DNA of 64,000 bases, from positions 1,490,501 through 1,554,500 of the forward strand of contig NEEC01000014.1 of the NCBI GenBank assembly GCA_002189035.1, written 5' to 3'. Positions within the stretch are counted from its first letter, which is position 1. Each line of letters begins with the position of its first letter. Source of the DNA: Utricularia gibba. Lineage: Eukaryota > Streptophyta > Magnoliopsida > Lamiales > Lentibulariaceae. The notes beneath the pieces are model-generated. The model saw only the letters and a list, made by a program, of their open reading frames with translations. It ran no database searches and had not been told where the DNA came from. The translations under genes and the position numbers were made by a program. Below are positions 27,001-38,241 of the stretch, piece by piece.

Positions 27001-28103
27001 AAGGATTTGTCTCTTGTGTTTCTTAGGCGCTCTTTTTTGAGTTTCGCTGTTAGGTTTTTCAGCATTTTAACAGAAGTATCTCCTATGTTTATTAGGTCTA
27101 GTCAAACAAAAGAGAACTCCTGAAGTTGAGCATCAGAATAAAGTTGCCCGTACTGAGACACCCAAGCAGTTGAGTTTTGGCTATATCTGGGCTTTTTTGT
27201 TTCTTCTTTTTCGAGACTTGTTATCGTTGATTTTTATTTGATTAATTTGAGGATTGCCTTGGGGAGAACGCAACAGTTTTTTATTGTTTCTACTCTCGTT
27301 GTTTTTTCTTATTTCTCATTCCCAGCTAAAAGCTTTTGTTTATTTGGTAGATTGGCAACATCCATTGTTGATCTTGGACCTCCGGCTGACTGGGTGAAGA
27401 TTAACGTACGGCAAATGGTGTGTTTTATGCCTAAAAGTTTAGTATCTCATTCGAGACACGGGAAGGTTTACAAATTTACTTAGACAACCTAACCTTTTTG
27501 TACATGCAGCAAGAATGTTTCGAGGTTTATGCCTTAGTGCCGGGGTTGCTGCGTGAAGAGGTGATTTGAAACCTAGTGTTCCTTTTCACAGTTTTCCGGC
27601 TGCCTTTCTCCATGTTTGAAATTCTGTCATCATCGGTTCAGGTGCGAGTTCAGTCTGATCCTGCTGGACGTGTTGTCATAACGGGTCAACCTGAGCAATT
27701 AGATAACCCCTGGGGAATAACACCATTCAAAAAGGTATCCTCATATGCTCTATCCAACAGTTACCCGTAAGTTGCAGGCAGTTCGATGAGACCTCCATTT
27801 TCTTTTTTTTTTCCCACTCTACCCTTTTCTTTCTCGATCCCCCTTATTCTTCTATTTGTTTTTTTTTTTTTTTTTTTTTTTACCCGTATGGTTCCTGAAA
27901 AAACTAAATGGGGATGAATGTAAAGGCTACATGCACTGGCTACTGACTTATGACGATATTTTTGCATGATTGACTTGCAGGTTATTTGCCTACCTGAGAG
28001 AATTGACCCGCTTCAAACCTCAGCAGTAGTTAGTATGCATGGACGCCTGCTTGTCCGTGTTCCTTTCGAACAGCCTAATGCCCAGCCTAACGCGCAGGCC
28101 TGA
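24048..28103 (+). CDS. ARID domain plus HSP20-like domain protein (ARID3/5/6-like), 1-nt frameshift
   Basis: Thirteen exons (24048-24856, 24958-25088, 25158-25197, 25729-25781, 26055-26100, 26254-26346, 26604-26723, 26838-26889, 27096-27168, 27351-27417, 27510-27560, 27642-27734, 27981-28103) give 583 aa with one missing base allowed for. An acidic, low-complexity N-terminus of about 250 aa is followed by the ARID DNA-binding domain (FYRERSMDFKQPKFYGQPLNCLKLWRAV, VGESFHPPKTCTTVSWTFR). The C-terminus holds an alpha-crystallin/HSP20-like domain (VRVQSDPAGRVVITGQ). This pairing is typical of plant nuclear ARID proteins linked to chromatin complexes. Near 24782-24786 the frame breaks: MSG continues as HSPSKAGDHGTE one base out of register. 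Without that base the product would end 14 codons later. Confidence 0.9.
27859..27881 (+). repeat. Poly(T) tract, 23 nt, in an ARID-gene intron
   Basis: An uninterrupted T run lies in the last intron (27735-27980), upstream of the acceptor TTGCAG. Its length is likely to vary or be misread. Confidence 0.8.
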
Positions 28104-29745
28104 TATAATCACTCTTTCGGTTGAGCTGTAGTTCGAAAGATGGACAGGAAATCAGGGAGATCGACAGTTTGTGTAGGGCAACTGTAACCACTGGCATTCT
28201 TCTTGAGTAGGCGTTAGAGCTCTCCTCTCCTTAGATTCAGTCCTTAGCAGCAAACTGGAGGCTCCTTTCGCTCTGGCAGCCCCTCTAGCTTAGATACCAT
28301 TTAGAGCTCTACTGATGCTTCCTTGTGTATTATATGAATGTTGTATGTGCACAAGTCATGTCTTCAATTTGAACCGTTTGAACTCCTTGGATGCAAAGCA
28401 GGGCAAAAGACTACCATGCCCGTGTTGATGGTGGCTGATCTGCACTCACCCCATCCTCATGTTTCTCTGATACTGAACCACTTCGTGATGTATGTATCCA
28501 ACAGCCATATTGTACTTTATGCTTTGCGGCGCAGGGGCTAACCAAGTAAGGCAGTAAATTTACAGTAAGCATAAAAGGGCACTGGGGATGATGTTGGAAG
28601 GGTGAATCATGTATAGCTAAAACCTGCCAGCCAGCCAGCCACATCAGAACTTTGTCTGTTGTATTGTGTGCTATTGAGGCAGGCATTGAAAGTTCAGTTT
28701 ATTGAGAGAATCGTGTGCTTTTCCAAGTGAGGATCATGCATCGTGTGTCCAAGCACACTTGAGCTTATTCATTCAAAAACAGCAGTTGACACTTCCCTAA
28801 CATTCTGGCAGTAGCTTTATCATGAAAAGTGATTGCCCTAGCTATATGTACCCTGTTCCGGGCAGTCCAGGCCATCCAGAAAGAACTGCATCAATCCTAT
28901 TACAAGAAAAAAAAAACATTGCATCAGGAAAATCCATATATTGATAACTCTTATAATCCTTCACTATTACAGTCGAAATAATATGATGTGGTGCAGAGGA
29001 ATCCCTGCCATGGACAAGATATGAAGGAGATGCACTGATTTCACAAACAAAATTGGGTCAGCTGATTTCACTACACCAACAACGAATCAAATGAACAAAT
29101 TACTCATCAAAGAATATACGACATAAGTGCACCCGAATTCATAAGCCAGAATAAGGAAAAATGAAACAAAAAACAAGCTAAGCAAAGCAAAACTGCGTTC
29201 AGAAAAAATCTCACAGCGTCAGATGGAAGCAGACAAACAGGGAAAAAAAGTTGAAAACCAAAAGTTTTGCAAAACAGTGAACCATGGCAGAGAATGAGGC
29301 AAAAAGAAACAGCCAACTCATGAACCAAAATGCGGAATCGTAGGAATACATAACTCTTTTAAGGCCACCTAATTCACAATTTTTTCAGACCAAATCAATG
29401 TCACACCAAAAAACAGAATCACGTGAACAAATCGCATTGCTCCAAAATAAAGTTCATCACATCAGGAATGAGGCAAAAAAAAAAAAAAGCAACTCAGTGT
29501 TTAATGCTCACAAATGGGGACGTAGAATCGCAGTAACCATCAAACAGATTCATGTGAACACACCATTGGTCCAGATCAGGGAAAGGGAAATATTAAGAAA
29601 CCAATTCAAGGTTTTAAACGAATGAATCATGATGTAGAAATCACAGACTCAAACTACTTTCAGGTCAGTAATCACAACTTCAACAGCAAAAGAACAAGGT
29701 AAAAAAAAAACAATCAAATTCTTAACCGATGAATCACCGAAAAAT
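28104..29745. other. ARID 3' UTR and spacer
   Basis: The ARID 3' UTR probably ends near 28330. No gene is recognised up to 29745. The stretch is A-rich on the plus strand and may include the 3' UTR of the small minus-strand gene that ends at 29746. Confidence 0.35.
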
Positions 29746-29916
29746 TCATATCAAAAGAAATGACCTTTGATCCAGAGACAGCCCGTTTCTCGGCAAGGCA
29801 TAACTGGGCGGCGAGTAAATCAACGCAGCGATCATTGCCGCAGGGAAAACACCATACTTCGCCACAGCTGCAACCTTTGTGAGCAGAGGCTGGCCTTTCA
29901 ACGCTCCAAGCACCAT
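29746..29916 (-). CDS. Small single-pass membrane protein, possibly mitochondrial
   Basis: A 56-aa frame from ATG 29916 to TGA 29746. It begins MVLGALKGQPLLTKVAAVAKYG, continues with a hydrophobic segment (VFPAAMIAALIYSP) at about residues 23-36, then a short polar tail. The basic, hydroxyl-poor amphipathic start plus one membrane span recalls small inner-membrane or import-complex subunits, but I cannot name the family. Support for a real gene: a clean start context and two GGCCCAATAAC repeats 140-200 nt upstream (30056-30122). Site II elements of this type are common upstream of nuclear genes for mitochondrial proteins. It could have further 3' exons. Confidence 0.5.
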   Translation of the reverse strand: MVLGALKGQPLLTKVAAVAKYGVFPAAMIAALIYSPPSYALPRNGLSLDQRSFLLI

Positions 29917-30055
29917 TTTCCTGCAATTTCCCCGGCGCTTAACCTCAGATACGATCCAGCGACGACCTCTCACCAGTCACCGAACTACAAGAAGAAAATT
30001 CTCTTAAAAAAGAGTGAGAAATTTGCCGAGCCTAATATATATCTGACATCTTATC

Positions 30056-30122
30056 GGCCCAATAACAGGCCTCCTCTTGAGCCTTTTCATTACAAGAGTC
30101 ATAGAAACTTTGGCCCAATAAC
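30056..30122 (-). promoter_or_regulatory. Paired GGCCCAATAAC (site II) elements
   Basis: The 11-nt sequence GGCCCAATAAC occurs at 30056-30066 and again at 30112-30122, 56 nt apart, in the same orientation. Both sit just upstream of the small minus-strand gene. Confidence 0.5.
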
Positions 30123-30584
30123 GTTTCAAAACTATTTTGATATCAAATACTAATAATTTAGAAATCTTTTTATATTTTTAATAAACCTTCATATTTCAAG
30201 AATTATTTCCATTTCTCTTCTATCACAAATGATTTCTTAAATTATATTCTATGCTTGGGATGTTCGGATTTACGAAATCAATTCCGAAATACAAATTTAC
30301 AACCTACATCCATATTTTCTTCTCTTCAAAATTCAAACATGAAATATGTTATGTGTCATTTTTTAAAAGTGATTGATTGGGTAACACCAAATTTGGTAGG
30401 AATCCGACGTTCAGTAACCAACTCCACTTACTGCAGTGGGCCAAAATATCTGCCGGCTGGACCTCAAGCCCATTGAATGGCATGACATGGCATGGCATGG
30501 GCATGCATGATTGCTCATTGGGTGTCATTCTGTTACGCATGAAAACGACACGTGTCTCATTGATCCCCATCACAAAATCAACAC

Positions 30585-30606
30585 ATATATATATATATAT
30601 ATATAT
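30585..30606. repeat. (AT)11 microsatellite
   Basis: Uninterrupted AT dinucleotides occur in the spacer. A CATGG-type short repeat cluster precedes it at about 30478-30505. Confidence 0.85.
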
Positions 30607-30896
30607 GGAATGAATACATTTTTAATACCATCACACGAATCACTAACAACTTGATGCATGCATTCACAACACTCCACGTAACTCCAATTCCATGCCATGA
30701 CTCATCCCGCTAAGTCGGCTGAGCAGCCAGCCAGCCGTATGAGCCAATTCCACCTTCAACAAAAAAAAAGCTATCATGACACGTCACCCCCAATTATGAA
30801 GTGACCATTGTTTTGTAATTATAGTGTCACCAATGGAACACGAAAATCGTACCTAATAAGATGAATTTTTGATAGTATTGTTTAGAAGATTTATAC

Positions 30897-31126
30897 TTAA
30901 TCAGTGTTTTGGAAAATTTTTGAAACCTGTTTTTATTTTTCAAAATTATTTTTAAAAAGTAAAAATAATCAATTCCTTACTTTTCTAAAAATAACTTTTA
31001 TAATTATAATTTTAAAAATATTTTTGATATAATTATTTTTACAATTATAAGTATTCTATAATAAAACTATTTTTACTTTTAAAAAGTAGAAATAGTTTTT
31101 AAAAATTTTCCAGAACACTGCATTAA
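30897..31126. mobile_element. Candidate MITE with terminal inverted repeats
   Basis: The left end TTAATCAGTGTTTTGGAAAA is mirrored at the right end, whose reverse complement reads TTAATGCAGTGTTCTGGAAA. The similarity continues inward for some 60-70 nt (GTAAAAATA-type tracts). The element is about 230 bp, strongly AT-rich and has no coding frame: the profile of a non-autonomous DNA transposon. If the TTAA-like ends are the target duplication, a PIF/Harbinger-type origin is possible, but the superfamily is not certain. Confidence 0.5.
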
Positions 31127-32994
31127 ATTTACATATAAACTGTTCTTTGATTATATCTAAATTTATATATATATTATTTTTGATTAACTAATATATGTAT
31201 GTAAATCTTATATGATTATATCATTCACATATTCATTTTTTGATATATACAAATGAAGAAGAGACTAATTATATATAAATTGAGGTATGTTTTCTCATTT
31301 ATATTTCGTTAAAAATTATTTTTTCAAACTCTAGTCATTGTGTTTTCCTTTCTTATCCCTTATGAATATTCTTTTTTATTATTATACCCCAGATCTTTAT
31401 TTTCCAATATCAAACATACAATTTATTAATACTCATTTGAACTCAAGATTTGTACAATATTTCATATTATAGGCTCGGGGGTGGGGCCCGCTAATGAATT
31501 CCAAAAAACGGCAATCCGGTAACTTAATTTCGTAATTGCTTTTTGAGAAATAAAAATATAATTAGTCCGTTTTAAACCAAAAATTAGAAAAAAAAAAAAA
31601 TAAATGGTTTGGGAATGACGTGGCATTCATGATTTGCGAGTTGCATTTGTAAATTGCGCACTGCTACGGGTGGTTTGTCGCGACGCAGAGGTCTCCGATT
31701 GCGCACTACCAAAACGATGGGGTTGGCGCTTGGGGCGTCTGTGGATCACAGCTCCTTATCCTTCCAAGGGGCGTTTGTTGTCAAGGACGCAGGTTGGAAG
31801 AAGAATATTTTGGAATTCTGATTTTTTTTATTCTTCGAGGTTCCTTTTTTACCAATAGAGAAGCTCGGCAAGATGACAACAAGCCAGTTATTGAGTTCAG
31901 TCGTCATGATTAAGTTATCATGTGATATACTTATATTGCAATTGGGATGATTATCAGTAGTTGCTGGGGTGCTCGTGCTCGTATTTAGGAATATTCTGTG
32001 AATTATATTGACGTTTTGATGACTGTGGAGTCAATTTTGGCAACAGATTCGTTCCATGTATCCATCTGCTTCGGAAAAGAATAATGATAAAGATCTTCCA
32101 GAAACTGAGTGTAATGCAATGGGCGGGCGGATCTCTATGGACATTAGGGACACCCTGTGTGTTTAGAAACAAAACCCTTGTGGACAAAAAAGAAAATGTT
32201 GTTTATTTGATTTGTTTTTGTGTAGATTTCATAGGTTTTCCTCCAAGCAAGAGAAAAAAAGGTGGCGAATAATGTGAATATATTTTTCACTCTGTCTGTC
32301 TCGAATTGGAGAAGATAAGTGATTCTTGCTCGGTCTTGAAGTTTGGACTTTGTGGACTCTCCTTCTTCATATGGGGAAAGGCGTATGAGGCATGTGCCAC
32401 TGTTCATAGTTTGAGAGATTTAATTCCAAGGACCCCATCACTTGAATCGCTGGATCTCGGTCGTACGTGAAACTCCGGTTGGTTGTATAGTCCCAACTTG
32501 CACAAAAAATCCCTTCTTTTGCCTCATGATTGCGATCTCTCTGGTTCTAAATCTCTGGGCCTCGCACCAAGTTTTCCTTTTTTTCATAATTGTGGCGCAA
32601 CTGCTTACTGCACCTTTCCTCTAGATGACACATACTGTCTGTTCTGGGTCTTTGTTTTCCTAGTCGCAGGCACGTCTTGTGTTGCTTTGCCTTACTTGGG
32701 TTGGTGTTTTGGGTTGCCTTTTTCTTTTTGAGCATATTCTGAATACAAAAGTTTCCGTTTCTCCTTTTTTGGATGCAAAATTCTCCTTCTTTTTGAATCT
32801 CCGGGAACCATTTTTCTGTTGTGGATCGATTCTTTGATGCGCTTTATGTTTCATTACTTGGTTCTTCGGAAGAATGTTGGGGCTTTTCTGCATCAAGATC
32901 TGTATTTTTGTCTGACGCATTAAGGGTTTAGAATCTTTGATAATCGTAGGGTTGTAGGAAACTTCTCAAACATCACAACATCTGGGGAATAAAG
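31127..32994 (+). other. AT-rich spacer, then probable leader of the sugar transporter gene
   Basis: 31127-31600 is AT-rich without a gene. From about 31620 composition changes and the sequence looks like promoter, 5' UTR and one or more leader introns of the transporter that starts at 32995. Short frames here (for example 31634-31858) have no recognisable content. Confidence 0.35.
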
Positions 32995-35598
32995 ATGAAG
33001 GGAGCTGCATTGGTGGCCATTACTGCAGCAATTGGGAACTTTTTGCAGGGTTGGGACAATGCGACGATTGCTGGTCAAAAATCTTTCTCCTTTTCTTTGT
33101 ATTCCTGTTTGCATTTTATGCTCCTGATTCTGATCAAATTAGATAGTGTAATGGCGACCAAGTATTCTCGTACTATTATACCTTGAAAGTATGCTCAGTG
33201 TCACTCATTTTGTACAGGTGCGGTGATCTACATAAAAAGAGAGCTTCAGTTGGGAGCTGGCACAGAAGGGCTTCTTGTGGCTATGTCACTCATCGGAGCC
33301 ACGGTTATCACCACATGCTCCGGGACAATATCGGATGCCGTCGGCCGGCGGCCGATGCTTATTGTTTCATCTCTGTTCTATTTCATCAGTGCCTTGATAA
33401 TGCTCTGGTCTCCTAGTGTTTACATATTGCTTCTCGCAAGGCTCTTGGACGGCTTTGGTATTGGACTTGCCGTCACTCTGGTTCCTTTATATATATCTGA
33501 AACAGCTCCAACTGAGATTCGAGGTCTCTTGAACACCCTTCCACAGTTCACTGGATCTGGTGGAATGTTCTTGGCATATTGCATGGTCTTTGGGATGTCC
33601 CTGACGGCTTCACCTAGCTGGCGTTTGATGCTTGGAGTTCTCTCTATTCCCTCGCTCTTGTATTTTGTATTAACAGTTTTCTACTTGCCGGAATCTCCTC
33701 GGTGGCTGGTAAGCAAAGGGAAAATGAAAGAGGCAAAACATGTTCTTCAGAAACTGCGCGGCAGGGAAGATGTAAATGGTATTTTACCTTTCTGTTGATC
33801 TTCATTGTCTGCAACAATAACTCTGCCTTCATTGACATTGTTCTTGGTCATCTGCTATTTCTTCCTTGACTGTAAACCATTTGAAAATCAATTCTTTCTG
33901 TAGCTGAGATGTCTTTGCTGGTTGAGGGTCTTGCTGTTGGGGGTGAAACATCAATAGAAGAGTATATCATAGGCCCTGTGGATGAGCTCGATGAGGATCA
34001 AGACCCGGCAACAAAGGAAGACCAGATCAAGTTATATGGACCGGAGGAGGGCCTCTCATGGGTTGCTAAGCCAGTAGGCGGGCAGAGCCGGCTTAGTCTG
34101 GTCTCACGGCAAGGAAGCTTGGTGAATCAAGGAATGCCTCTGATGGATCCCATAGTGACACTCTTCGGGAGTGTGCATGAAAACCTTCCCGACACGGGAA
34201 GCATGAGAAGCATGTTGTTTCCCAATTTCGGCAGTATGTTCAGTGTTGCTGATGCGAATATCAAAAATGAGGAGTGGGATGAGGAGCTGCAACCAGAGGG
34301 TGAAGCTGAAGGGTACACATCGGAGCTTGGTGGTGGTGACAATGAGGATGAGTTACATAGCCCCTTAATTTCACGTCAAGCCACAAGCATGGAGAAGGAA
34401 ATGCCTGCTCAGTCTGGAAGCATTTTAAGCATGAGACGTCACAGCAGTCTGTTTCAGGGCCAAGCTGGAGAAATTTCGGGTGCCGGGGTGGTTGGCAAGT
34501 GGCATGGAAATGGACTGAGAAACAAGGCGAAGACGGGAGTGTAGAGGGAGGGTTTACCAGGATTTATCTGCATGAGGAAGGAGTCCCTGGTTCGAGACGA
34601 GGCTCTATTGTTTCAACCCCTGATGGTGATGTTCATGTGGGTGGCGAATACATCCATGCTGCAGCTCTTGTAAGCTACCCAGCTCTTCAGCATCCCTCTG
34701 GGTCAGCAGTGGTGCACCCATCAGAAACTGCAAAGAAAGGTCCTGGAATAGCTTCCCTTCTTGAACCTGGAGTCAGACGGGCGTTATTCGTGGGAATCGG
34801 CATTCAGTTGCTGCAGCAAGTACTGTCAACTTCTCTGTGATTTATTTGACCTTGGCGCCTCCCAAAACTAACACATTCTTGCTTTGGCGCTTTTGCAGTT
34901 CTCAGGTATCAATGGTGTTCTCTACTATACCCCTCAAATTCTTCAACAGGCAGGTGTTGATGTGCTTCTTTCCAACCTTGGACTCGGATCGGATTCTGCA
35001 TCCTTTCTTATTAGTACTTTCACCAATCTTTTGATGCTTCCTAGCATTGCTGTTGCGATGAGGTTCATGGACGTCACGGGTAGAAGGTAAGCATGCTTCC
35101 TCTTGCTTATTCGCCTTACTGCACGCTGAGCATCTGCGAATCTGATTCAGGTCACTGCTGCTGAAAACAATCCCTGTGCTGATTGTTTCCCTAATCATCC
35201 TGGTTATCGGAAACGTCTTCGATTTCGGCTCCGTTGCTCACGCTGTGATCTCAACCATCTGTGTCGTAGTCTACTTCTGCACCTTCGTCATGGGCTACGG
35301 ACCAATCCCCAACATCCTCTGCGCGGAGATCTTCCCAACGAGAGTCCGCGGCATATCCATCGCGCTGTGCGCGCTCGTCTTCTGGATATGCGACGTCATC
35401 GTCACGTACACTCTCCCGGTGATGCTGAGCAGCATCGGCCTGGGAGGCGTCTTCGGGATCTACGCCGTCGTCTGCGCCATCTCCTGGATCTTCATCTTCC
35501 TGAGAGTGCCGGAAACCAAGGGAATGCCTCTGGAGGTGATCACAGAGTTCTTCGCGGTGGGAGCCAAGCAGATCGACGCTTCGAAGCATCGGGAATGA
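32995..35598 (+). CDS. Tonoplast monosaccharide/sugar transporter (TST/TMT family), 1-nt frameshift
   Basis: Five exons: 32995-33073, 33218-33778, 33904-34819, 34899-35086 and 35151-35598, for about 730 aa. It is a major-facilitator sugar transporter: six membrane spans (MKGAALVAITAAIGNFLQGWDNATI; SDAVGRRPM; PESPRWL), then a hydrophilic loop of over 300 residues that is diagnostic for TST/TMT, then six more spans (QQFSGINGVLYYTPQI, FVMGYGPIPNILCAEIFPT, VPETKG). These carriers load glucose, fructose or sucrose into the vacuole in exchange for protons. In the loop, the G-run 34486-34489 is one base short: GAG|VV continues as GGWQVAWKWTEKQGED in the next frame, otherwise ending the protein near 34544. 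The last exon is much richer in G+C than the rest. Confidence 0.94.
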
Positions 35599-36236
35599 TC
35601 CCATCCCCTTGCTGCTTCGCCTGATGGGGGATCAAGTGCACGGTTGTTGTGAGCTTTTCATGTGTTCTTCTTCTAGACTTACTCTTGCTTTTCATGCCCA
35701 TGAATCAAATAATGCCACTAGTGTATTTAGTCCCTTTTCAATAATTTTTGAATTGTTTTGAATTATAAATCAAATAAAAATTACGTTAAATTTGAATGGG
35801 TAAAATTGCGGTAATAATTTCTACTTTTATTTAGACGACATAATTGATTTTTTGAAACATTGCTCTAATTTTTATTATTTTAAGACTATTTATAATTGAT
35901 TTTACTATTTTAAAATCAAGAAAAAATAATTTGAAAATCGGGAAAAATAGTTTCTATTAGTTATATTAATGGTAACATTAATTATCAATTTACAACTTTA
36001 ATTAGATTTTCTTTAATTATTTTAATATTAAAAATAAAAATATGGAAGTAATCGAACCAATAGGGTTTTGCCACGACGCAAATGCCACGTTTAGCGATAT
36101 AAGTGGTGGGTCGGGGGCCTCGGTCGCCGGGTAGTATTAGGACCGTCCAGGCGGTGCGTTTTCTGCTCGCGATCAAGAAACGGAAAAAGGTTTGGGATTT
36201 GGATTCGTTGAGGAGAAGCGGGTTGATTAGGAAGGC
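35599..36236. other. 3' UTR of the transporter and AT-rich spacer
   Basis: 35750-36040 is strongly AT-rich. A TAGGGTTT-type element near 36061 and GC-richer sequence to 36180 probably belong to the promoter of the SelK-like gene. Confidence 0.35.
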
Positions 36237-37174
36237 ATGGCTTACGTTGAGCGAGGTAGATCTTGAAGAGTTCCTTTGATTTCCGATTTACTGTTGTTTT
36301 TTCTGCTTCCTTCTGGCTATGGATCTTATCGTGCGTCGCGATTTCGATTCGTCTTTGTTTTGCTCCTAAATGGTTTCGCTGTACGACGGCTTGGTGCAGA
36401 TTGATTTTTTTGTCCATCGTTGGGTTAGCCGTGTTCTAGATTGTTGTGGTTTGTGTTTGTTTTGTGAATTTTTTTGACTCGTATTTTGTTCAATTGGCTC
36501 TGTTATTAATTATAAGGTTGGTGGGTAATCGTTTTAGCTGCTGTGGTATTTGAATTTTGTGTTTTGGCACAATTTGTGCTTGAAGACCCACCGTGTGGTT
36601 TCATGTGAAAGCTAATTAGGAGAGACCAAGTTCTGTATAAGAAAACCCGTTTGCCGATTACATGATGCACAAAGTGAGAAACTTGGTAGCTGATTCCATA
36701 TTGCTGTTTCAGGGTTGGTCAAACCTAAGAGATCAATCTGGAGATTAAGAACAATCATAGATTTTTTCTGGTCAATCGTCAGCATTGTTTCAGTGTTTTT
36801 CACGACAATGTTCTCGGTATGTCTGATTGCCTACCAAGGTTTTTCTTAGTGTCCCTTGGTTTAGAATTTCATTGTTTTTTTTCTTTTCATTGTTCTCCCG
36901 AAGATGGAGAAATCTGATGCATACAGAAAGGGATCTGGAGCCAGCAAGAAGTGGGATGGCGGAAGCCCTGGAGGTCCTGGAGGTGGCCCTTCAGGAGGAG
37001 GTCCACGCCGGCCTTTTCGTGGGATGGATAATGTTCGAGGCGTCGACCACAGTAAGACTTTCCTCTGTTTCTTATGAATACACCATAAATGTGTATTTTG
37101 CTTCGCCTTCCCAACCTGTGCAACTTCGAATGTCAGGTGCCCTCCCTGCCTGCGGGTCTTGCTGTGGAGGTTAG
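36237..37174 (+). CDS. Plant SelK/SelG-like glycine-rich membrane protein
   Basis: Four exons: 36237-36255 (MAYVERG), 36713-36816, 36904-37051 and 37137-37174, giving 102 aa in frame. The N-terminal region (VKPKRSIWRLRTI) leads into one membrane span at about residues 21-40 (IIDFFWSIVSIVSVFFTTMF). A basic, glycine-rich tail follows, ending ACGSCCGG. This is the SelK_SelG architecture. In animals selenoprotein K is an ER membrane protein in ER-associated degradation and palmitoylation; in plants the selenocysteine is replaced and the tail ends with cysteines, as here. The plant role is not well known. Confidence 0.88.
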
Positions 37175-37435
37175 CGGTCGGAACAATCAACCCTCTTTTC
37201 ATACTCGCGCCTTTCCCTTTGCATTAGGCTTTGTAATGCATGATCTGTTGACATTTGGATGCTTTAACTTTATTCAAGTGTAACAACGAAACATATTACT
37301 AGTTCAAATGGCATTTGCAATGTATTGTCTAAAAGCAAGAGCAGGGAAAACAAAAACTAGTCACATAAGCTGGCTCCCCAACTGAGTTGTGTTCCGTTTC
37401 CGGGTCCGGGTCTGACAGGGACTCTGAAACTCGAA

Positions 37436-37742
37436 ATGGGTTCCCCAAGGAACGGAATATTTATAGCGGGTGGCAGCGGATCTGGGGACGATGATATGGT
37501 AATTTTTTATGGGCGATTTGCGGGATTAGGTTGTGTAGCGTCAACTAATTTGCTTTTTTTTTTCTTGACATGGGTTTGTTTAGCATGTCAGGGGATTGCT
37601 GGATACCAATTTTGTAGCATACGTTGCGCCAAGTTTAGGGTTTAGACGACCCAGAATTCAAGGGGTTCTGAATTTGTTTCGGATGCATGAACCTTACAGG
37701 TTGGTATGCGAAAATTCTAGTGCCGGATTGCAAGGAGAATGA
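37436..37742 (+). CDS. Putative two-exon small gene, function unknown
   Basis: Exon 37436-37498 starts ATG (MGSPRNGIFIAGG, then an acidic GDDDM) and ends at a GTAATT donor. Exon 37584-37742 begins after TTTAG and reads HVRGLLDTNFVAYVAPSLG, then FRRPRIQGVLNLFRMHEPYR, ending with TGA, for 73 aa. Phases match and the peptide composition looks protein-like rather than random, but I do not recognise the family. A different frame (37687-37908) also stays open across the 3' part, so a base may be missing here as in neighbouring genes. Alternatively the region may be non-coding. Confidence 0.4.
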
Positions 37743-38241
37743 CATCAAAGCATATTATGGCTGGCCATCTTACCTACCGGGGTGCAATATTTGCCTGGCT
37801 AGGTCAGGGAAAGCGGGCCACAATCTTCGCTGGGACTGTGTTTCTCATGTGACCTTCAGATTTTCTGTGATACTGTTGCTGGAGATTTACAACTCATTAT
37901 ATCTGTGAGAGGGTAGGCCTTCTGGATCACCTAAAGTTCTGATAAAACGACTGCCATCCTCGCTGTGTGGCCTTTAGAAGGTTGATGTGCATAGATTGTT
38001 TGTCTAATTGCTTATGAGGATGTATGCAGCCTACTCTACTTCAATGGGGGTAACGAATGCACACTACAATGTGATATATACAATGAACCCGAGGTTCTCA
38101 CTTCTACAACAACTGTTGTACCTATATTTCAGCACCCCACCTGCAGGGGCTACTTTTATTGATATGATTGTTCCTCTCTACTAACTAGCTTTGCATCCAC
38201 ACTAGAATGCTACAATTTTCTTGCATTTCCAGTATTCTCTA
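37743..38241. other. Spacer between convergent genes
   Basis: It probably holds 3' UTRs of the unassigned plus-strand gene and of the minus-strand NLP gene. A plus-strand frame to 37908 has no recognisable domain. Confidence 0.3.

Noticed and set aside
35251..35604. 117-codon minus-strand ORF
   Set aside because: Exact antisense of the GC-rich last exon of the sugar transporter. The composition explains the open frame, and the peptide has no recognisable motif.
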